Shown here: positions 27,761-36,429 of the stretch, piece by piece | How the letters are laid out: each line of letters opens with the position of its first letter | Position numbering within the stretch: position 1 is the stretch's first letter | Source: Bacteriovoracaceae bacterium UBA6261 | Lineage (GTDB): Bacteria; Bdellovibrionota; Bacteriovoracia; Bacteriovoracales; Bacteriovoracaceae | Direction: 5' to 3' | NCBI GenBank assembly: GCA_002440825.1 | Contig: DJVH01000096.1 | Coordinates: forward strand, 5,674 to 69,673 | Length of the DNA stretch: 64,000 nucleotides | The notes under the pieces: generated by a model | Seen by the model: the letters and a program-made list of their open reading frames with translations, nothing else | Databases searched by the model: none | Told to the model about the DNA's origin: nothing | Made by a program: the position numbers and the translations under genes

Positions 27761-28930
27761 TTAAAAAACGGTTGTTGTTGCTTGCTGATGAAGTTGTGGC
27801 AATGGACTTCCGTTGATGACTGACCCTTGAGGCAGTGCCAGGTCGAGATCAACTTTAATCACATGTTTTTTGCCTTCTTCAAATCCTCCAAGAACTTTAT
27901 CAAGATTGATTCTGACAAATCCTGTTCTTTCATCAGCTGGCTGATATGAAAATTCAGTTGGAGCAAGCACTCTGTTGATCAGAACGACGTCTTCTTTCAA
28001 AAAGCGCTTTCTTTCAACATAAAGTTTTAAAGTGAAATTTGTATTTGCTCTAAGATCGCCTGTTCTCACCAAAAGAGTGTTTCCTTCCACGTGCAGGTCA
28101 GATAATCCTCCGGCAAGAGGGGCAAATAATCTTTCTGCATCAAAGAGGTTGATGAAGTAAGAATAATTTTTTACAGATCCGTTTTCCTGACGTCCGATCA
28201 ACGCAACCGCCAGGTATTCACGGCAAGAATTCGTTGCAGAGAAGTTGTCTCCTGTCAGAGAAAAATTGATTCCGCAATTTCCACTTTGTGGTTTCGTTGC
28301 CGGCGCTGCTGACAGTTTTACATCAACGTTTGCACGCGATTCATGATCGACAACTTCATAAGGAACAGAAATAGTTTTCAAGCACGAGTAGGCCACTTCT
28401 CTGTAAATCGGTTCATCGTAACAAACCGGTGGTTGTGGTCTTGGTTCCGGTCTTGGATGCGGATATGGATTTGGGTATGGATTCGGATTTGGTCTCGGTT
28501 CAGGGCGAGGTTCCGGTCTTGGTTGCGGACCTGGATTTGGTCTTGGATTTGGTCCTGGATTCGGTCTTGGATTTGGTCCTGGATTCGGTCTTGGTTCAGG
28601 TTTTCTTTCTGGAGGCGGATCTCTTGGATCGCGTGGGTGCGGTCCCGGAGCTGGATGCGGGCCAACCACAACATCTTTGGGTTCAAGACCGATAATCTTG
28701 TTCAAAGTGAGTCTTGGATAACAGACGCGTCTGTAGCCAACGATTTCCTGACGGTAACATGTACTTTGCACGACCTCTGTGCGGTACTCAGTTCTTGTTG
28801 TGACAGTGTTCAAAGCAAAGTTGTCCTGCTTTTCATTGTTTTCAACAATTACAGTGTGAAAATCGCTCGTACTTGCAAAGCTGGTCGTTGCAAGACTGGC
28901 CATGAGCGCGATCGCTAAAAATTTCTTCAT
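27761..28930 (-). CDS. Exported protein with proline-rich PNPGPNPR repeat region
   Basis: A 389-residue protein. The start at 28930 (MKKFLAIALMASLATTSFA) gives a normal signal peptide with GGAGAG upstream. Mature N-terminus has conserved Cys (STCYRQEIVGYRRVCYP). Residues about 86-170 are a proline-rich spacer with repeats of PNPGPNPR, PEPRPEPR and PYPNPYPH. A C-terminal globular part follows (about 170-389) with more Cys and several beta strands. Proline-rich rods of this kind often span the periplasm or cell wall. I do not recognise the domain family. It is convergent with the receiver gene, 7 bases apart. Confidence 0.8.
   Translation of the reverse strand: MKKFLAIALMASLATTSFASTSDFHTVIVENNEKQDNFALNTVTTRTEYRTEVVQSTCYRQEIVGYRRVCYPRLTLNKIIGLEPKDVVVGPHPAPGPHPRDPRDPPPERKPEPRPNPGPNPRPNPGPNPRPNPGPQPRPEPRPEPRPNPNPYPNPYPHPRPEPRPQPPVCYDEPIYREVAYSCLKTISVPYEVVDHESRANVDVKLSAAPATKPQSGNCGINFSLTGDNFSATNSCREYLAVALIGRQENGSVKNYSYFINLFDAERLFAPLAGGLSDLHVEGNTLLVRTGDLRANTNFTLKLYVERKRFLKEDVVLINRVLAPTEFSYQPADERTGFVRINLDKVLGGFEEGKKHVIKVDLDLALPQGSVINGSPLPQLHQQATTTVF
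28432..28672 (-). repeat. Proline-rich coding repeat
   Basis: Imperfect 6- to 24-base repeats (plus strand GGTCTTGGATTTGGTCCTGG and variants) encode the PNPGPNPR-type tract of the exported protein. At least four near-identical copies lie between 28535 and 28600. Such tracts change length by slippage and could vary between strains. The reverse strand is also open across the repeat, which is a product of the repeat composition. Confidence 0.8.
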
Positions 28931-29123
28931 ATGCTCTCCTACGTGTATGTATGACCTAAACGAATTAAAAATAGTCAGGAGAAGAGAAAGGGTCAAGAAT
29001 TGGAATGAAAGTGTGAGACTTATCCAGTTTCTTACCTGTTTCAAGGATCAAAGTGACACTGCTTATAAGCAGCATAGCTTCTTTGTATTCATCAAGTTCA
29101 GGCAATGGAGATACGCTCACTTT

Positions 29124-29471
29124 ATGGAACTGACAAACTTTCAAAAAATTATGGAAATCATTGGAACGGTTGTAGACGGCATTGGGGTCTGCATCGTTGT
29201 CGGAGGCGCCCTTTATTCGCTGGTCATGTTTATCGCCGAAAAACATCCACAGACCGAGCGTTACACGCTTTTTCGCCAGCATGTAGGGAAATCCATTTTG
29301 CTGGGCCTGGAATTTTTAGTCGCCGGAGATATCATCCGCACAGTGGTCGTGGCGCCCACTCTTCAAAATGTCATTGTTTTATCCATTATTGTTGTTATCA
29401 GAACATTTTTAAGTCTTACTCTTGAGCTCGAACTTGAAGGTCGATGGCCATGGCAGAAAAGAAACGCGTAA
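29124..29471 (+). CDS. DUF1622 membrane protein
   Basis: A 115-residue protein starting at ATG 29124 (MELTNFQKIMEIIG). Three hydrophobic helices are visible: about residues 14-36 (VVDGIGVCIVVGGALYSLVMF), 58-76 (KSILLGLEFLVAGDIIRTVV) and 84-102 (NVIVLSIIVVIRTFLSLTLE). The segment GLEFLVAGDIIRT and the end RTFLSLTLELELEGRWPW are the DUF1622 signature. Function of the family is unknown. An upstream GGAG is rather far (14 bases). The end overlaps the DUF488 gene by 28 bases, so the two are probably co-expressed. Confidence 0.85.
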   Translation: MELTNFQKIMEIIGTVVDGIGVCIVVGGALYSLVMFIAEKHPQTERYTLFRQHVGKSILLGLEFLVAGDIIRTVVVAPTLQNVIVLSIIVVIRTFLSLTLELELEGRWPWQKRNA

Positions 29472-30025
29472 GAAAGAAAAAACATCTTTTTACGATCGGC
29501 CACAGCACTCATCCGATCAAAGAATTTATTTCCATTCTCAAAGAATATGAGATCGAATGCCTGGTCGATATCCGGCATTATCCCGGATCAAGGTATTGTC
29601 CGCAATTTAAAAAAGAGCGGCTTAAAAAATCACTGGAGAAAGCAGGAATTCAATATCTGCACAAAGAAAATCTTGGCGGCAGAAGACGGGTCAATAAAGA
29701 ATCGGATGAAAATGCGGGCTGGAGAAACGCCGCTTTCAGAGGCTATGCCGATTACATGCAGACCAAAGAATTTAAAGAGGCCCTAAAAGAATTGATGGAG
29801 CTGGCAAAGAAAAAAACGATTGTTATTATGTGCGCTGAAGCCGTTCCCTGGCGATGTCATCGTTCGATGGTCGGCGACGCTCTGCTGGTCAGAGATTTTG
29901 CCGTGGATGATATTATGAGCGCCACTCAGGCCAAACCGCATAAGCTGACCCGCTTTGCTCACGTTTATCGAAAGAAAATCACTTATCCTGAGTATGATGA
30001 AGAATCGCTTCCACTTTCAGCCTGA
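29444..30025 (+). CDS. DUF488 family protein
   Basis: A 193-residue soluble protein. The family motif TIGHSTHPIKEFISIL is near residue 15, followed by VDIRHYPGSRYCPQF, a GGRRR loop, and the IVIMCAEAVPWRCHRSMVGD block with two Cys and His that is typical of DUF488. The function of the family is not established; suggestions include a nucleic acid or redox-linked role. The start may be ATG 29444 or ATG 29450. It overlaps DUF1622 upstream and shares 47 bases at its end with the convergent uracil-DNA glycosylase gene. Confidence 0.9.
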   Translation: MAMAEKKRVRKKKHLFTIGHSTHPIKEFISILKEYEIECLVDIRHYPGSRYCPQFKKERLKKSLEKAGIQYLHKENLGGRRRVNKESDENAGWRNAAFRGYADYMQTKEFKEALKELMELAKKKTIVIMCAEAVPWRCHRSMVGDALLVRDFAVDDIMSATQAKPHKLTRFAHVYRKKITYPEYDEESLPLSA

Positions 30026-30563
30026 GTTCAGGAACAACTTTTGTTTCAAACCATTTATTTTTTGAAAGCCAGATATTGTTGAGCGGGCTGGGATGGGGCA
30101 ACGGAAAAAAGCGGGGAGAATAATCTTCAAACGCTTTAACTGTTTCAGAAAGATTTTTTTTGCGCGACTTCATGAGATAGGCGTTTTGTGCGTATTGACC
30201 GATGAGCAAAATGAGCTCGAGTTCCGTCAGGCCATCGACCAACCTTTTATGCCAATGAGTAAAACAGTCTTTTCTGGGAGGCAGATCTCCGCGTTCTCCT
30301 TTGCCAGGATAACACATTCCCATGGGGATAATTGCAACAGATTTCTTGTCGTAAAAAATCTCTTCGTCAATTCCCATCCACTCGCGAAGGCGTTCTCCGC
30401 TGGCATCGTTCCAGGGAATGCCTGTTTCATGCGCTTTCGTTCCGGGAGCCTGCCCGATAATCAAAATACGCGCTTTGGGATCAATTTGAAAAACAGGAGC
30501 GGGGCCGCGAGGCAGATCCTTGCACAATGAACATGATTTTAGTTCAGCAATTAACTTCTTCAT
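29979..30563 (-). CDS. Uracil-DNA glycosylase family protein (family 4/5-like, four cysteines)
   Basis: A 194-residue protein of the uracil-DNA glycosylase superfamily. Motif 1 is GQAPGTKAHETGIPWNDASG near residue 38, and the DNA-intercalation loop motif is PHPSPLN near residue 157. Four Cys are placed as in iron-sulfur enzymes of family 4: CSLC near residue 11, MGMCYPG and RKDCFTHWH. It would remove uracil or a related damaged base from DNA. Asn in PWND replaces the usual Phe-Gly in motif 1, so substrate choice may differ. Convergent with DUF488, with a 47-base overlap. Confidence 0.85.
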   Translation of the reverse strand: MKKLIAELKSCSLCKDLPRGPAPVFQIDPKARILIIGQAPGTKAHETGIPWNDASGERLREWMGIDEEIFYDKKSVAIIPMGMCYPGKGERGDLPPRKDCFTHWHKRLVDGLTELELILLIGQYAQNAYLMKSRKKNLSETVKAFEDYSPRFFPLPHPSPLNNIWLSKNKWFETKVVPELRLKVEAILHHTQDK

Positions 30564-30616
30564 TTTTTCACCCTAGCACGCTTAACAATTCCTCTCAAGG
30601 AGAGTAAAATTCTTTA

Positions 30617-31495
30617 ATGTCTAAAACGTTTTTGTCTCTTATCTATATTCTCATTGCGATGCTCTCCATCCAGTTTGGAGCTTCTGTTGCCAAAAAATTA
30701 TTTCCTCTGGCGGGTCCGGCCGGAACGTCAATGTTGAGAGTGAATTTCGCGGCCTTGATTCTTTTTTTAATCTGGAAGCCGTGGAAAAAAAGCTGGACCA
30801 AAAAACAGATCCTCACTTTTTTTTATTACGGCGCTTCGCTCGGATTGATGAATCTGACATTTTATATTGCCCTGGAAAAAATTCCCTTGGGTATTGCTGT
30901 GGCGCTGGAATTTACCGGCCCTCTCACGCTGGCCCTACTTTCTTCAAAAAGATGGACAGATTTACTTTGGGCCGTCCTTGCAGCAGCAGGAATCTGGTTC
31001 ATTCTTCCCATAGCTAAAACTCAAGGCGCTCTCGATCCCTGGGGAATTTTCTTCGCCATTCTCGCTGGCGTTTTCTGGGCGCTTTATATCATTTTCGGCC
31101 AGGCTTCAGGAAAAGAAGGACATAGTGGTTATGCTACTTCCTGGGGAATGTTATTCGCGGGCCTGGTGATCATTCCTTTTGGGCTCGTTATGAACGGCCG
31201 GCAGATTTTTGTTTCTTCTTTTGCAACTGAACTTTTGCCGATCGGTTTAATCATTGCTGTTTTATCCAGTGCTCTTCCATATTCTCTTGAAATGATGGCC
31301 ATGAAAAATCTTCCATCAAAATCATTTGGTATTTTGATGAGCATGGAGCCCGCTGTCGCTTCTTTCATGGGCTTTCTTTTTTTACGTGAAAAACTCTCAG
31401 TTGTTCAAACTGCCGGCATTGCCTGTATCATGCTCGCCTCGGCCGGAACAACCTGGTCTGCGCGACGTGAAGAAAAAATCCAGCCCGTGTTTTAA
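30617..31495 (+). CDS. rhtA: EamA/DMT-family exporter, RhtA-like
   Basis: A 292-residue ten-helix transporter with two EamA repeats. The sequence closely follows the threonine/homoserine exporter RhtA: IQFGASVAKKLFPLAGPAGT near residue 20, IPLGIAVALEFTGPLTLALL near 93, and SSALPYSLEMMAMKNLPSKS in the second repeat, where the conserved S-x-PY-x-LE motif is present. It likely exports a small amino acid or metabolite by proton exchange. AAGGAGAG lies about 13 bases before the ATG. Single gene. Confidence 0.85.
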   Translation: MSKTFLSLIYILIAMLSIQFGASVAKKLFPLAGPAGTSMLRVNFAALILFLIWKPWKKSWTKKQILTFFYYGASLGLMNLTFYIALEKIPLGIAVALEFTGPLTLALLSSKRWTDLLWAVLAAAGIWFILPIAKTQGALDPWGIFFAILAGVFWALYIIFGQASGKEGHSGYATSWGMLFAGLVIIPFGLVMNGRQIFVSSFATELLPIGLIIAVLSSALPYSLEMMAMKNLPSKSFGILMSMEPAVASFMGFLFLREKLSVVQTAGIACIMLASAGTTWSARREEKIQPVF

Positions 31496-31560
31496 ACCTG
31501 TACGTTTTTCTTTTATTTATAAATGAATTGGCCGTGATTTTTTCCCGCAAAAATTATGGC

Positions 31561-31566
31561 TATAAT
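31561..31566 (+). promoter_or_regulatory. Candidate -10 element for a leaderless transcript
   Basis: TATAAT lies 6 bases before the ATG of the exonuclease/GIY-YIG gene. A start site at normal distance would fall on the ATG, and no Shine-Dalgarno sequence precedes that ATG. The -35 region at 17-base spacing (TTTTTT) is poor. Confidence 0.35.
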
Positions 31567-31572
31567 CCGTGA

Positions 31573-32847
31573 ATGAATAAAAAATATTCCATCATCGATC
31601 TTGAAACTACCGGAAGCAATCGCATAGGACAAAAAATCATTGAAGTCGCCATTATCAATTACGATGCCGAAACAGATACAGTGGAAGAAACTTTTTCTAC
31701 TCTGATCAATCCTGAACGCACAATCGGCCATGCCGTCACCTTGCTCACGGGAATTACCAATCTCATGTCTATGGATGCGCCAAAATTTTATGAGGTCGCT
31801 AAAAAAATTGTCAAGATGACCGAAGGCCGGATTATCGTCGGACATAATGTTTTCTTTGATTACCGGTTTCTTCAGCGCGAGTACGGCGATCTCGGTTACT
31901 CTTATCGACGTGATGTTTTTTGTACGGCCAAGAGTATGCGGCTCCTTGTTCCAGGTCTTGAATCTTATTCGTTAAAAAATTTATGTGCTCACTTTGAGAT
32001 TAATCAGAATCGCGCCCATCGGGCCCTCTCTGATGCAGAAGATTGCCTGGCCTTGTTGAAAATATCAAAGGCCCGAATGTCGGAAGAAAAAAACGGCGAT
32101 CATACCATTCCTGCGGCCTTGATTGATTTTCGTTTTGAAGATTATCCGGAATGTCCAGGCCTTTATTTTATGTATGACAAAAACCGCAATCTGCTTTATG
32201 TCGGGAAGAGCCGCAATATCCGCTCGCGCTTAAAGCAGCACTTTAAACAATTCAGTGGCATAAAAAGAGAACAGCAGCTGAAGAGCAAAGTCGAGAAGGT
32301 GGAATACCTTGAATGCTATCACGATCTTCCGATGGGACTCCTTGAACTTCATTTTATAAAATCGGCGCGTCCTTATTATAATTTATTGAGCCGAAGAATT
32401 CATTTCCGCTTTGGTCTGAAGCTCAACGTCGATCACAGCGAAGCTATTCCAGGAGAAGAAATTAAAGTCACATCTCATCTGGATGATATTTCTCTGGGCT
32501 ATCTTTATGGTTCACGACGATCGGCCCTTCTGGCCAAAGCTCGCCTGTATAAAAAAGCATTCAATTTGGATATTGATCAGTGCGACTTTATTGAAAAGCT
32601 GCAGGAACTTCAAAAAAAGCTGGGCAAAGAAAAATACTTTAAAAAAATAGAAGAGATTTATCATTCACCTCTCAGTGCTTTTAAAGACAGACCGGACATC
32701 AAAGACGCTCAGGGAAACTGGTCGCTGCAATTTGAAAATAATCAACTGAAAAAAATCTGGTTGAAGAATTCAGGCGATATTCTGATTAATGAAACTCCTG
32801 ACATGAGATGGTTGTTTCTGGCCCATTTAAAAAAATCGGTCAGCTGA
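31573..32847 (+). CDS. DnaQ-like exonuclease fused to GIY-YIG nuclease domain
   Basis: A 424-residue protein. Residues 1-170 are a DEDDh 3'-5' exonuclease like the polymerase III epsilon chain: SIIDLETTG, GHNVFFDYRFL and HRALSDAEDCLAL. Residues about 185-280 are a UvrC-type GIY-YIG domain (CPGLYFMYDKNRNLLYVGKS, RNIRSRLKQHF). A C-terminal 130-residue region has no recognised motif. This epsilon/UvrC-like architecture is known in several phyla and resembles the Cho repair nuclease; a DNA-repair role is likely. No ribosome site; see the TATAAT just upstream. The end overlaps the next, convergent gene by 8 bases. Confidence 0.9.
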   Translation: MNKKYSIIDLETTGSNRIGQKIIEVAIINYDAETDTVEETFSTLINPERTIGHAVTLLTGITNLMSMDAPKFYEVAKKIVKMTEGRIIVGHNVFFDYRFLQREYGDLGYSYRRDVFCTAKSMRLLVPGLESYSLKNLCAHFEINQNRAHRALSDAEDCLALLKISKARMSEEKNGDHTIPAALIDFRFEDYPECPGLYFMYDKNRNLLYVGKSRNIRSRLKQHFKQFSGIKREQQLKSKVEKVEYLECYHDLPMGLLELHFIKSARPYYNLLSRRIHFRFGLKLNVDHSEAIPGEEIKVTSHLDDISLGYLYGSRRSALLAKARLYKKAFNLDIDQCDFIEKLQELQKKLGKEKYFKKIEEIYHSPLSAFKDRPDIKDAQGNWSLQFENNQLKKIWLKNSGDILINETPDMRWLFLAHLKKSVS

Positions 32848-35002
32848 AGTTTTTCATTTTGTCATTGTCACCGACAATCCAGAGGATATCTCCCGGAAGA
32901 ATCATCAGATTGGAATCTGGATTCAAAATTCGTTCGCCATGTCTTTCCACACCGGCCACAAGCCCCTGAGTTTTCTCCCGGATTTTTGAGCGCCTGATTG
33001 TTTTATAAACGAAAGACATTTTTTCCGTCACAAACACGCGGTGAAGAGCAAAGCTCTTGTAGGCAGCATTGGTTAAGACCTGTTTTTTTATTTTTAAAAG
33101 GTCACAGAACCGGTCCAGTTTATCATCGCTGCCAATGATGGAAACGCGGTCGTTAGGAAACAATTTTTCTTCGCGGCCTGGTGCTGTGATAATAAGTTCG
33201 CCTCTTTCGATGAGCGCTACTGAGAGTCCGTATGTTTCTCTGATTTTCAATTCATGAAGTGTTTTGCCTGCGATTTCAGCTTCTGGTGGGATGATCACGT
33301 TTTTAATATGGGCATCCCAGGGGGCCAGGTCCCTGTGGCTGGATTCTTTCTCCAGTGTTTCTGACTCGAAAAAGTTTTTAATAAAATGTTTTTCAAAGGC
33401 CAGGTAGATTTTTTTCAGCATAGGGGAAAGCAGCAGCAAAACAGCAAGTGTCGTAAACAAGGCAATAGACGTAGCGAGCCTTGGTGGAAGATGACGGAAG
33501 GCGATCAGCCGGAAGAGACCCCACACGACCATAACTCTTACGACTTCCAATGAAATAAAGCTGAGTCTTTCTTCTTTGCTGTAGGTGTTGCCTTCGCGTT
33601 TCTTCATGAGGATGGCCCAGAAGAACGGTGTTGATAGAATAATGGTCAGAATAAAGCCCAGTCTTTTACTGTCTCCGGAAAAGAGCGAATCAACGAAATA
33701 GAAGATCCCATAAATGATTACGGCATTTAACAGAATGTGAATGAGTGATGTCAAAAAATTCTTATGCCATTTTTTGGAGAAATTCTTTTTCTTTTCCTGT
33801 TTTTCTTTTTTCTGAACTTTGTGTGGAATGAATTTTTCCATCCAGAGTGAAATGGCATCCACATTTTTTATCATATAAGGAGTGGTAAAGGTTGTGATGA
33901 CAGAAATACCTACGGCAATCGGATAGAGAAAAGCACTGGTGACTTTGAGTTGAAGTCCGAGTGAAGCAATAATAAAAGAAAACTCACCGATTTGCGCCAG
34001 AGAAAGTCCTGCTTGAAGTGAATGCCGCAAAGAGCGCCTGCCCAGTAGACCTCCCACTGCAATCGTGATGAACTTCCCTACAACAGTTATCAATGTGAGA
34101 ATGAGTATTGGCCCTTTATATTCCATCAGCATTTTGGGATCAATAAGCATACCGACTGAAACAAAAAAAATGGCCCCAAATAAATCGCGCACAGGTTTGA
34201 TGAGATGTTCAATTTTTCTCACCTCAGATGTCTCTGCTAAAATTGAACCCATCATAAAGGCACCGAGCGCTGGAGAAAAACCGGCCAGTGTCGATATTTT
34301 TACCATAGCAAAACAGAGGGCCAGAGAGGTAATGAGGAGCATTTCATCATTTGTATGTTTCCTGAGAAATTTAATCAATGTCGGAATGATAAAAATGCCG
34401 GCCACAAAACAGAAAATAACAAAGAAAGTTAATTTTAAAGTGGCATTAAGCAAATCACTCCCGTTGATGGCATAGGTTGCGGCCACAGTGGAGAGCAAAA
34501 CCAGGAGCAGCACTGCGACCAGGTCTTCAACAATCAGAATCCCAAATACGAAATCAACAAATCCTCTTCCTTTCATTCCGGTTTCACTGAATGTTCTGAT
34601 AATGATCGTCGTAGACGAGATGGCGAGAATGCCGCCAAGAAATAAACTATCGATTAATGACCATCCAAATAAACGTCCGAAAAGGTTGCCTAGCGCGACC
34701 ATTCCAAAAACTTCAATCAGAGCGGTGAGGGTTGCAGGACCTCCGACTCTGAGAAGTTTTTTAAAGCTAAATTCGAGGCCAAGCGCAAACAATAAAAAGA
34801 TCACTCCGATTTCTGCCCAAACATGCACATTCGGCATGTCAGAAACAGAGGGGAGAAACCAGACATGTGAGCTGACCAGAAAGCCGGCGATAATATATCC
34901 CAAGACAACGGGCTGTCCGATTTTACGGAACAGCACCGTGACTAGTCCTGCGGCCATTAAGATAAGACCGAGGTCAAGAATAAAGGCCGGAAGGTGCCCC
35001 AA
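32840..35002 (-). CDS. KefB/CPA2-type cation:proton antiporter with two TrkA-C domains
   Basis: A 720-residue membrane protein. Residues about 1-390 form a 12-helix CPA2 exchanger (VLGYIIAGFLVSSHVW, FLLFALGLEFSFKKL, FSPALGAFMMGSILAET, SLAQIGEFSFIIASLGLQ). A charged linker (KKEKQEKKKNFSKKWHK) and further helices follow, then two TrkA-C/RCK-C regulatory domains (about 570-640, IAGKTLHELKIRETYGLSV; about 650-720). The NAD-binding TrkA-N domain of Kef proteins is absent. The start is TTG at 35002 with AGAGGA upstream; no ATG fits. It follows the stop of a 48-codon gene with no gap. Probable potassium or sodium efflux. Confidence 0.9.
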   Translation of the reverse strand: MGHLPAFILDLGLILMAAGLVTVLFRKIGQPVVLGYIIAGFLVSSHVWFLPSVSDMPNVHVWAEIGVIFLLFALGLEFSFKKLLRVGGPATLTALIEVFGMVALGNLFGRLFGWSLIDSLFLGGILAISSTTIIIRTFSETGMKGRGFVDFVFGILIVEDLVAVLLLVLLSTVAATYAINGSDLLNATLKLTFFVIFCFVAGIFIIPTLIKFLRKHTNDEMLLITSLALCFAMVKISTLAGFSPALGAFMMGSILAETSEVRKIEHLIKPVRDLFGAIFFVSVGMLIDPKMLMEYKGPILILTLITVVGKFITIAVGGLLGRRSLRHSLQAGLSLAQIGEFSFIIASLGLQLKVTSAFLYPIAVGISVITTFTTPYMIKNVDAISLWMEKFIPHKVQKKEKQEKKKNFSKKWHKNFLTSLIHILLNAVIIYGIFYFVDSLFSGDSKRLGFILTIILSTPFFWAILMKKREGNTYSKEERLSFISLEVVRVMVVWGLFRLIAFRHLPPRLATSIALFTTLAVLLLLSPMLKKIYLAFEKHFIKNFFESETLEKESSHRDLAPWDAHIKNVIIPPEAEIAGKTLHELKIRETYGLSVALIERGELIITAPGREEKLFPNDRVSIIGSDDKLDRFCDLLKIKKQVLTNAAYKSFALHRVFVTEKMSFVYKTIRRSKIREKTQGLVAGVERHGERILNPDSNLMILPGDILWIVGDNDKMKNFS

Positions 35003-35149
35003 CTATTTTCCTCTGAAGAAAAAGAACCAGGCCAGGATAACAAGAAAGCCCGGCACACCTAGAACATACATCAGGATAGGGACTGCCACTCTTCCGCTAG
35101 CATCATCGATAACATTTTTAAGTTCGTTTTTAATTTTCAAAATTTTCAC
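35003..35149 (-). CDS. 48-residue single-helix membrane protein upstream of the antiporter
   Basis: Starts at GTG 35149 with AAAGGAGTTCAAT directly before it, and stops at TAG 35003-35005, one codon before the TTG start of the antiporter. Residues 1-20 are charged (KILKIKNELKNVIDDASGR), residues 21-43 are hydrophobic (VAVPILMYVLGVPGFLVILA, then WFFFF), and it ends RGK. The tight junction and ribosome site make it a likely real gene that couples translation to the antiporter. It may be a small accessory subunit. Confidence 0.7.
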   Translation of the reverse strand: MKILKIKNELKNVIDDASGRVAVPILMYVLGVPGFLVILAWFFFFRGK

Positions 35150-35163
35150 ATTGAACTCCTTTT

Positions 35164-35724
35164 CTATGATTCAAATGTTGAAGCAATTTCCTGCGCTCCA
35201 GTTACTTCTAGAAGTTTTTTTGCTCTATTCATCCAATCGCTGTCATTGCAATGAATGGACAAAAGAATTCCTCCACTATGAACTCTTTCTTCTATTCTTT
35301 TGGCGTCGATTTCAGGAATCCCATAGCCAATAAGTGCACCGCTGATTCCACCGACCGTGCCGCCAATTCCTGCACCGGTGAGAGCTGCAAGAACGGGCCC
35401 TGCCGCAAGAAAAGGTCCCACTCCCGTGATGGAAAAGGCACCAATACCGATCAGCCATCCAAGCGTTCCCCCTAAGACTGCACCGGTGGCAACACCTGCA
35501 GCTGCACCTTCTTTTCCCTGCCCGTGTTCGTGATAGTCGGCGTTTCCCAGCCGATCGGGAATGACAAAAGAAATGTCTTCTTTAGAAAAACCAGAATCCC
35601 GAAGTTTTTCTACAGAGAATTCCATATCTTCTTTGTTGGAAAAAACCCCGAAGACAGAATAATAACCGTTGCTTTGGTATTTAACTTTTTGCCAGTCAGG
35701 GCCGAAGTGATTTAAAAAAGTCAT
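35164..35724 (-). CDS. Glycine-zipper membrane protein with general-stress-protein-like N-terminus
   Basis: A 186-residue protein with AAGGAG before the ATG. Residues about 22-57 (SVFGVFSNKEDMEFSVEKLR, DSGFSKEDISFVIP) match the YflT/general stress 17M-like fold. Residues about 70-145 are Gly/Ala-rich transmembrane segments (GAAAGVATGAVLGGTLGWLI, AGIGGTVGGISGALIGYGIP). The C-terminal part (RIEERVHSGGILLSIHC) repeats the same fold as in the protein at 414-1007. Proteins of this type occur in many soil and predatory bacteria; function is unproven. It lies upstream of the 48-residue gene and the antiporter on the same strand. Confidence 0.8.
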   Translation of the reverse strand: MTFLNHFGPDWQKVKYQSNGYYSVFGVFSNKEDMEFSVEKLRDSGFSKEDISFVIPDRLGNADYHEHGQGKEGAAAGVATGAVLGGTLGWLIGIGAFSITGVGPFLAAGPVLAALTGAGIGGTVGGISGALIGYGIPEIDAKRIEERVHSGGILLSIHCNDSDWMNRAKKLLEVTGAQEIASTFES

Positions 35725-35744
35725 GCCTTCTCCTTGCGCTTTTC

Positions 35745-36116
35745 TTATTCTCTTATGATCTCAAGTTGGTTGCGTATTTTATGATCATTGGATGCTCGCT
35801 TGACTGTATCGAGAATTTTCCGCTGATCCTTTTCAGATGCAACGGGGCCTTTGAGCGTAATTTCTTTATCGACAACAATAATCTGAATATTCTTAGCACT
35901 GTTTGAAAGGGCCTGGTCATTTAATAATTGTTGTCTGATGGACTTCACTAGTATGTGATCAGCTGATTTATTTTCGTCTTTATCCATAGCGAACTGATCA
36001 GCATCAATTGTTGCCAATCTTGTTTCTAATGTTTTTGTTTCAATTGGTTCATTAGCTCTTGGTGCATTTGAAAGGATTTCAAGGCAGACGATAAATAACA
36101 AAGTCCAAAATTTCAT
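35745..36116 (-). CDS. Exported BON-domain protein
   Basis: A 123-residue protein with a signal peptide (residues 1-21, FWTLLFIVCLEILSNAPRA). The BON domain covers about residues 53-121: LVKSIRQQLLNDQALSNSAK, IQIIVVDKEITLKGPVAS and DTVKRASNDHKIRNQLEI. BON domains bind phospholipid or peptidoglycan and occur in OsmY-like periplasmic stress proteins. GGAG precedes the ATG. First gene of a minus-strand run towards the antiporter, with 20 bases to the next gene. Confidence 0.9.
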   Translation of the reverse strand: MKFWTLLFIVCLEILSNAPRANEPIETKTLETRLATIDADQFAMDKDENKSADHILVKSIRQQLLNDQALSNSAKNIQIIVVDKEITLKGPVASEKDQRKILDTVKRASNDHKIRNQLEIIRE

Positions 36117-36429
36117 TACATTCTCCTACAACATACGGAAGTGCTACCAAGTTCAAGTGCAATCGAACTGCCATGAGACCACTTCCCAGAACTTTCTTGA
36201 AATAGACCTTTTCTTTATAGGTTGTATAATTTGCGTCGGCATTATTTTTTCATGGTAATGATCGTGTTGAGTAATTCTTCCCCAAACTGATGTGAATTAA
36301 GTCCCAAATTTCTTCAATTGGTTTTTTAACAAAGTGAATCGGTAAAATTTTTTTTATTTGCTGTTGAAAAAGTGTTTTTTCTTATGACATCGTCGGTTCG
36401 TTTTCTAAACCTTTCATCGTGAGGGTGCT
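36117..36429. other. 313-base divergent intergenic region
   Basis: The only gene-free stretch above 300 bases. It separates the BON-protein gene (minus) and the LysR regulator (plus) and must contain their promoters. A TATAAT occurs near 36225, but no -35 box is convincing. Several T-rich tracts lie between 36320 and 36390. I see no open frame with a ribosome site, no RNA gene and no strong hairpin. Confidence 0.5.

Noticed and set aside
28343..28918. Long open frames on the plus strand opposite the proline-rich gene, reading as Trp/Arg or Val/Leu/Asp repeats
   Set aside because: They arise from the repeat composition of the minus-strand gene, have no ribosome site, and have no globular content.
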